This document shows positions 6,787-9,392 of a DNA stretch of 9,392 nt, piece by piece. Each line of letters starts with the position of its first letter. The first letter of the stretch is position 1. The position numbers were made by a program, and so were the translations under genes. The notes under the pieces are model-generated. The model saw only the letters and a program-made list of their open reading frames with translations, did no database searches and was not told the origin of the DNA. Location: positions 1-9,392 of the forward strand of contig CAMPHP010000075.1 in NCBI GenBank assembly GCA_946885925.1, written 5' to 3'. The DNA comes from an uncultured Litorilinea sp. (GTDB lineage Bacteria > Chloroflexota > Anaerolineae > Caldilineales > Caldilineaceae).

Positions 6787-8334
6787 CTAGCTACTTCCAT
6801 CGTCTAGAAGTAGCGGCAGATATAGATTCGTGGATGAGGTTGGCGGTTCCGGGTCCCCTGGATCTTCCGGTGTACCCGGGTCTCCTGGCTCTTCTGGTGT
6901 ATCCGGCTCGCCTGGGTTTTGTGGTTCTCCCCAGAGCACTTGAAGCGTAGGTCTTGCTACGGCATTCCAATCCCCGGTGTCAGAAGAGGAAAAATACTTG
7001 CCGCTGTGATAGGCCCCATCGGGAGAATAGATTACGAGTTGGAGGGGGATACCTGTTGCATAACTTTGCGCCATCGCGCCGCTTACATCCCACTTAGCAG
7101 GTACACCGGGATAGCCTGGAAAAACATCTACTGGATCTACCCAAGTAGTTGCTATATTTTCTTGGAGTTTGGGAGCATTGTTCCACGTAAGCGCATCCTC
7201 GCGCCAATCCTCCGCAACGGTCGCCACTTGGAGGAGCGAGGGTTTTGCTTGACCAGGCTCATAGCCTGCATTGCCAAAGAGATGCAGAGTGAGGGTTGCA
7301 GAGATGATCGTTTTGCCCTGGGGGATGGAGCTGGTCGGGAATGTGACATAGTACTTGGAAAAACAAGGCCAGTCAGCAACATCCCATTGGTTCTGAATGT
7401 TTATCTGCTCAAACCCAGCGTAATTTGCATCTCCCCACCCATTGAAGAATTGAGGCCAAAATGCTTGTCCGCATGTGCTATGCCCACCCACATGAGCATC
7501 TGTTACAGAGATTCCATTGAGGCCCTGGCGAATCGTCACTGTTTCCCCAGGTGAGGCGGGCGGAGGGGTATACGCGGGCTTGTCAAAGGCGAATTGTCCC
7601 CAGGTAGAAGGACGTTGCATATCCATCCCTTGCGGCCAACTTTGGTCAGGAATGGGCGTGCCTGTGGCATCATCGCGGTCATGCACGATAAGCGCCGCGC
7701 GCCAAACAGCACCGGAAGTGGGGGCACTGGACAAGCCTAGACTTGCGAAGGGAATATCAAAAGTTGCATTCCAGCCGCGATCATCTTGGTCATCGTTCAG
7801 CCCTTGTCCTCGCCAGCCCGTGGTAGTGGTGAAAGGTATAGATGATACAACCCAGTCCGGAGACGAGCCCTGGGCAACTGTCTGGTAGTTGTTTCGGCTG
7901 CCCGTTTGGTTGAACTGAGCGACAAAGCGATAACTGTTTTGTGAAGGGGTATCGCCTTCGCTATTCTCGTCGAGATGCAACAACAGGGTTACGGAATCCC
8001 ATTGAGTTAGCTCATGACTGAGCGGCTCAACATCATACCAGAGCAGTCGATCAAAGACATGGGCATCAACTCTTAATGCCTCGTTATTGTAACCAACCCG
8101 TACATCAGCATAGTTATTGCTTGGGTTTACTTGGCCGAGCCAAAAGATGGCACCCTGAGTTAAGTTGATATTTTGCTCAAAGCGCGGCACATTCACCACG
8201 GGAACGACCGTGGGCGACTGAGCGCGAGCCGGTGGATTTAGCCCTATCTCTGCGGCTATCCCCACGGCTAAAATCATTACTAACAGACAGCGAAACACTG
8301 TCTTACAAATCTTTGGAGTGCATGATTGTCCCAT
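6787..8334 (-). CDS. Secreted DNRLRE-domain protein with CBM9/DOMON-like domain and Y-L-P-L-L-L C-terminus
   Basis: This 515-residue exported protein has an N-terminal signal peptide with Lys/Arg at 8-15, hydrophobic 16-28 and a likely cleavage after A-R-A (36-38). Domain 1 (about 55-252) is beta-rich with Y-N-N-E-A-L-R-V-D-A-H-V-F-D (82-95), W-D-S-V-T-L-L-L (112-119) and W-N-A-T-F-D-I-P (188-195), resembling CBM9/DOMON-like carbohydrate-binding folds. Domain 2 (about 265-470) has S-I-P-Q-G-K-T-I-I-S-A-T-L-T-L (336-350), W-R-E-D-A-L-T-W-N (377-385) and W-D-V-S-G-A (415-420), the hallmark order of DNRLRE domains. A linker of alternating Pro with Gly, Glu and Asp (473-498) leads to N-L-Y-L-P-L-L-L (503-510), a tail common in secreted Chloroflexota proteins. 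No catalytic domain is seen, so it is probably an extracellular binding or structural protein. ATG 8334 is the earliest possible start because a TAA lies 6 bases upstream in frame. Its AGGA (8349-8352) is 14 bases away, longer than ideal. Confidence 0.88.
   Translation of the reverse strand: MGQSCTPKICKTVFRCLLVMILAVGIAAEIGLNPPARAQSPTVVPVVNVPRFEQNINLTQGAIFWLGQVNPSNNYADVRVGYNNEALRVDAHVFDRLLWYDVEPLSHELTQWDSVTLLLHLDENSEGDTPSQNSYRFVAQFNQTGSRNNYQTVAQGSSPDWVVSSIPFTTTTGWRGQGLNDDQDDRGWNATFDIPFASLGLSSAPTSGAVWRAALIVHDRDDATGTPIPDQSWPQGMDMQRPSTWGQFAFDKPAYTPPPASPGETVTIRQGLNGISVTDAHVGGHSTCGQAFWPQFFNGWGDANYAGFEQINIQNQWDVADWPCFSKYYVTFPTSSIPQGKTIISATLTLHLFGNAGYEPGQAKPSLLQVATVAEDWREDALTWNNAPKLQENIATTWVDPVDVFPGYPGVPAKWDVSGAMAQSYATGIPLQLVIYSPDGAYHSGKYFSSSDTGDWNAVARPTLQVLWGEPQNPGEPDTPEEPGDPGTPEDPGDPEPPTSSTNLYLPLLLDDGSS
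6790..6814. other. Perfect stem-loop at the convergent gene ends
   Basis: GCTACTTC (6790-6797) and GAAGTAGC (6807-6814) are perfect 8-bp complements around a 9-base loop. On the minus strand the hairpin covers the last codons of the secreted protein gene, immediately before its stop (6787-6789). The plus-strand gene stops at 6773. It has no T run on either side, so a terminator role for one or both strands is only a possibility. Confidence 0.4.
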
Positions 8335-8428
8335 GTTGCTTTATCAGTTCCTTTGCTAGCCAGCGGGAAAATGCCTTACCTGTATGAATGCGTTGATGCA
8401 CTAGCTATTTAGCATATACTTATCTATC

Positions 8429-8535
8429 CCATAGAACATGATGCATTTGCACTATATTGGGTGAAACTAAGCTACACCTTTCTGACGCATTCCATACATT
8501 CCATGTAATTTTTCTATGGATAATTTTCTATGGAT
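8429..8535. repeat. Three copies of TTCTATGG and related direct repeats, possible operator
   Basis: TTCTATGG occurs inverted at 8429-8436 (as CCATAGAA) and direct at 8512-8519 and 8526-8533. The last two lie in a 12-base exact repeat (8510-8521 and 8524-8535) with a 14-base period. Just before them CATTCCAT is repeated at 8488-8495 and 8497-8504, a 9-base period. The sites lie 50 to 155 bases upstream of the promoter at 8584, between the divergent genes. Binding by a regulator is possible but not shown. Confidence 0.4.
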
Positions 8536-8583
8536 GTAGAGCCTACGCCCAAAGGTAGAATACCTGTTCACCCTGTAAGTTTT

Positions 8584-8612
8584 TTGACACGACACCCGCT
8601 GCAACATAGAAT
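8584..8612 (+). promoter_or_regulatory. Near-consensus sigma70-type promoter for the LysM gene
   Basis: TTGACA (8584-8589) is a perfect -35 box. TAGAAT (8607-8612) is a -10 box with one mismatch to TATAAT. They are 17 bases apart, the optimal spacing. Transcription would start near 8619, giving a 5' leader of roughly 100 bases before the GTG at 8721 that includes the tandem repeat at 8661-8699. Confidence 0.75.
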
Positions 8613-8660
8613 TCGCAACCAAGGTTTTGTGACCTGGGGATTATCAGCTTCATAACAGCG

Positions 8661-8699
8661 CACTACACATACACACTACATATACGCACTACACATACG
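8661..8699 (+). repeat. 13-bp x 3 tandem repeat in the predicted 5' leader of the LysM gene
   Basis: Three contiguous 13-base units start with CACTACA: 8661-8673, 8674-8686 and 8687-8699. Units 1 and 3 differ only at the last base (A or G). Unit 2 has T for C at position 8. The array ends 21 bases before the GTG start and is downstream of the promoter, so it should be transcribed. It is too short and has no spacers, so it is not a CRISPR. It may be a binding site series or a slippage-prone expression tuner. Confidence 0.75.
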
Positions 8700-8720
8700 C
8701 AACGGATAGGATACCACTTC

Positions 8721-9392
8721 GTGAGACGCCTTCGCTGGTTGCTTCTGGAGATGGCGACGGCTGTTTTGCTGTTGGCCGCGGTCTACGGCACACTAGGAGC
8801 CTCTGCTGAGGCCGCAGATCTTGGACAAGCGGAGCCGCCTGCCAGGAGTGGGATCAAGTTCCCGACACCTCCTAGTAGTTGGGCTGCACAACCGGCGCTT
8901 TCTCCGACTGTGCCGGAGACCATACCCTCAAGCCGTGTTTCTGTGACTGCTACTCCTGCTATCACTGCCACGGGTGCAATCACCGTCTCGGGCACGCCTA
9001 CATATTATGTGGTGCTGCCAGGGGACACACTCTTTATCATTGCGACTGGCTTCGGCACCACCGTTGAAGCCCTTATGGCTGCCAATGAGTTGCGCAACTC
9101 GGACATCCTCCACGCTGGTCAAGTACTGCTCATTCCTGGTGCTGATGGCGAATTGCCTGACCCGGCGCTGCTGCCTATGGTGATGGCAAATGGTACATCT
9201 ACTCAAACCGTGATCGTCCCGCGTGGCACGATCACCGAGCGCATGACGAGCCTGGCCCAACAGGCAGATGTCACGTCACCCTATTACAATACAACCTGGT
9301 TGACCTATTATGGGCGGCCCAATGTGCCGATCATGGGTATCCTGGGCGAATATCCAATTGAGGAACTGGTACCATTGTTGCGTGAGGAGGCC
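8721..9392 (+). CDS. Secreted LysM-domain protein (3' truncated)
   Basis: The frame is open for 224 codons to the window edge with no stop. The GTG start gives M-R-R-L-R-W, a charged n-region, then a hydrophobic stretch (about 12-26) and a likely signal cleavage near A-S-A or A-E-A (27-31). A Thr/Pro/Ser-rich linker (about 48-94) follows. One LysM domain (95-139) is clear: Y-Y-V-V-L-P-G-D-T-L-F-I-I-A (95-108), M-A-A-N (119-122) and L-H-A-G-Q-V-L-L-I-P (130-139). LysM binds peptidoglycan or chitin-like sugars, so the protein likely sits at the cell envelope. The rest begins a second domain with T-Y-Y-G-R-P-N-V-P-I-M-G-I-L-G-E-Y, which I believe recurs after LysM in Chloroflexota proteins but cannot verify or name. 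GTG 8721 is preceded by AGGA (8708-8711, 9-base gap); ATG at 8751 would remove the positively charged n-region. Expression is probably from the promoter at 8584-8612. Confidence 0.9.
   Translation, partial: MRRLRWLLLEMATAVLLLAAVYGTLGASAEAADLGQAEPPARSGIKFPTPPSSWAAQPALSPTVPETIPSSRVSVTATPAITATGAITVSGTPTYYVVLPGDTLFIIATGFGTTVEALMAANELRNSDILHAGQVLLIPGADGELPDPALLPMVMANGTSTQTVIVPRGTITERMTSLAQQADVTSPYYNTTWLTYYGRPNVPIMGILGEYPIEELVPLLREEA

Larger units (their letters stand above)
8335..8720. other. Divergent intergenic region, 386 bp
   Basis: This gap separates two divergently read genes for secreted proteins and is more AT-rich than its flanks by eye. It contains three copies of TTCTATGG (one inverted), short direct repeats, a strong plus-strand promoter and a 13-bp tandem repeat, each listed separately. 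I see no convincing promoter for the minus-strand gene and no ORF with a credible start and codon use. Confidence 0.7.

Noticed and set aside
6919..7554. 211-codon open frame on the plus strand opposite the secreted protein gene
   Set aside because: It lies wholly antisense to a well-supported DNRLRE protein, has no ribosome binding site of note, and its translation is Cys/Arg/Ile-rich without recognisable domains.
8661..8699. CRISPR-like repeat array
   Set aside because: Units are 13 bases and contiguous with no spacers, and there are no cas genes in the window.

Overview
The window looks like a stretch of chromosome from a Chloroflexota bacterium, probably Anaerolineae or Caldilineae-like. 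This is an inference. It rests on the secreted DNRLRE protein that ends in a proline-rich linker and a Y-L-P-L-L-L tail, on the LysM protein type at the right edge, and on the moderately GC-rich genes separated by AT-richer gaps. I see no transposase, phage gene, CRISPR array, tRNA or rRNA.

Layout. Left part (+): the 3' end of an acetyl-xylan-esterase/dienelactone-hydrolase-like alpha/beta hydrolase (1-438), an imperfect palindrome, then a 430-residue ferritin-like protein with a full set of candidate diiron ligands (555-1847). A 313-bp gap follows. It holds a cluster of interleaved inverted repeats, a clean intrinsic terminator (1979-2006) and a weak candidate promoter. Middle (+): a tight operon for an ABC-2 type exporter, with an ATPase (2161-3162) and two different permeases (3174-4736, 4739-6007). 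Seventy bases later comes a conserved-looking 231-residue protein of unknown function (6078-6773). Its H-G-S / F-G...Y / E pattern recalls the ADP-ribosyltransferase fold.

Right part: a convergent, minus-strand secreted protein (8334-6787) with a signal peptide, a CBM9/DOMON-like domain and a DNRLRE domain. A 386-bp divergent intergenic region separates it from a secreted LysM protein that runs off the right edge (8721-9392, +). This region carries a near-consensus sigma70-type promoter (8584-8612), three copies of an 8-bp word, and a perfectly phased 13-bp x 3 tandem repeat in the predicted 5' leader of the LysM gene.

How the genes work together: the ATPase and two permeases should form one heterodimeric exporter, whose substrate cannot be read from sequence. 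The two divergent secreted proteins are both envelope or extracellular carbohydrate-associated by domain type and may share control through their common upstream region. The hydrolase, ferritin-like protein and 231-residue protein have no evident pathway link. Nothing here amounts to a clear new multi-gene system. The best leads are the possible ADP-ribosyltransferase-like protein, the diiron protein, and the unexplained repeats in the two long intergenic regions.
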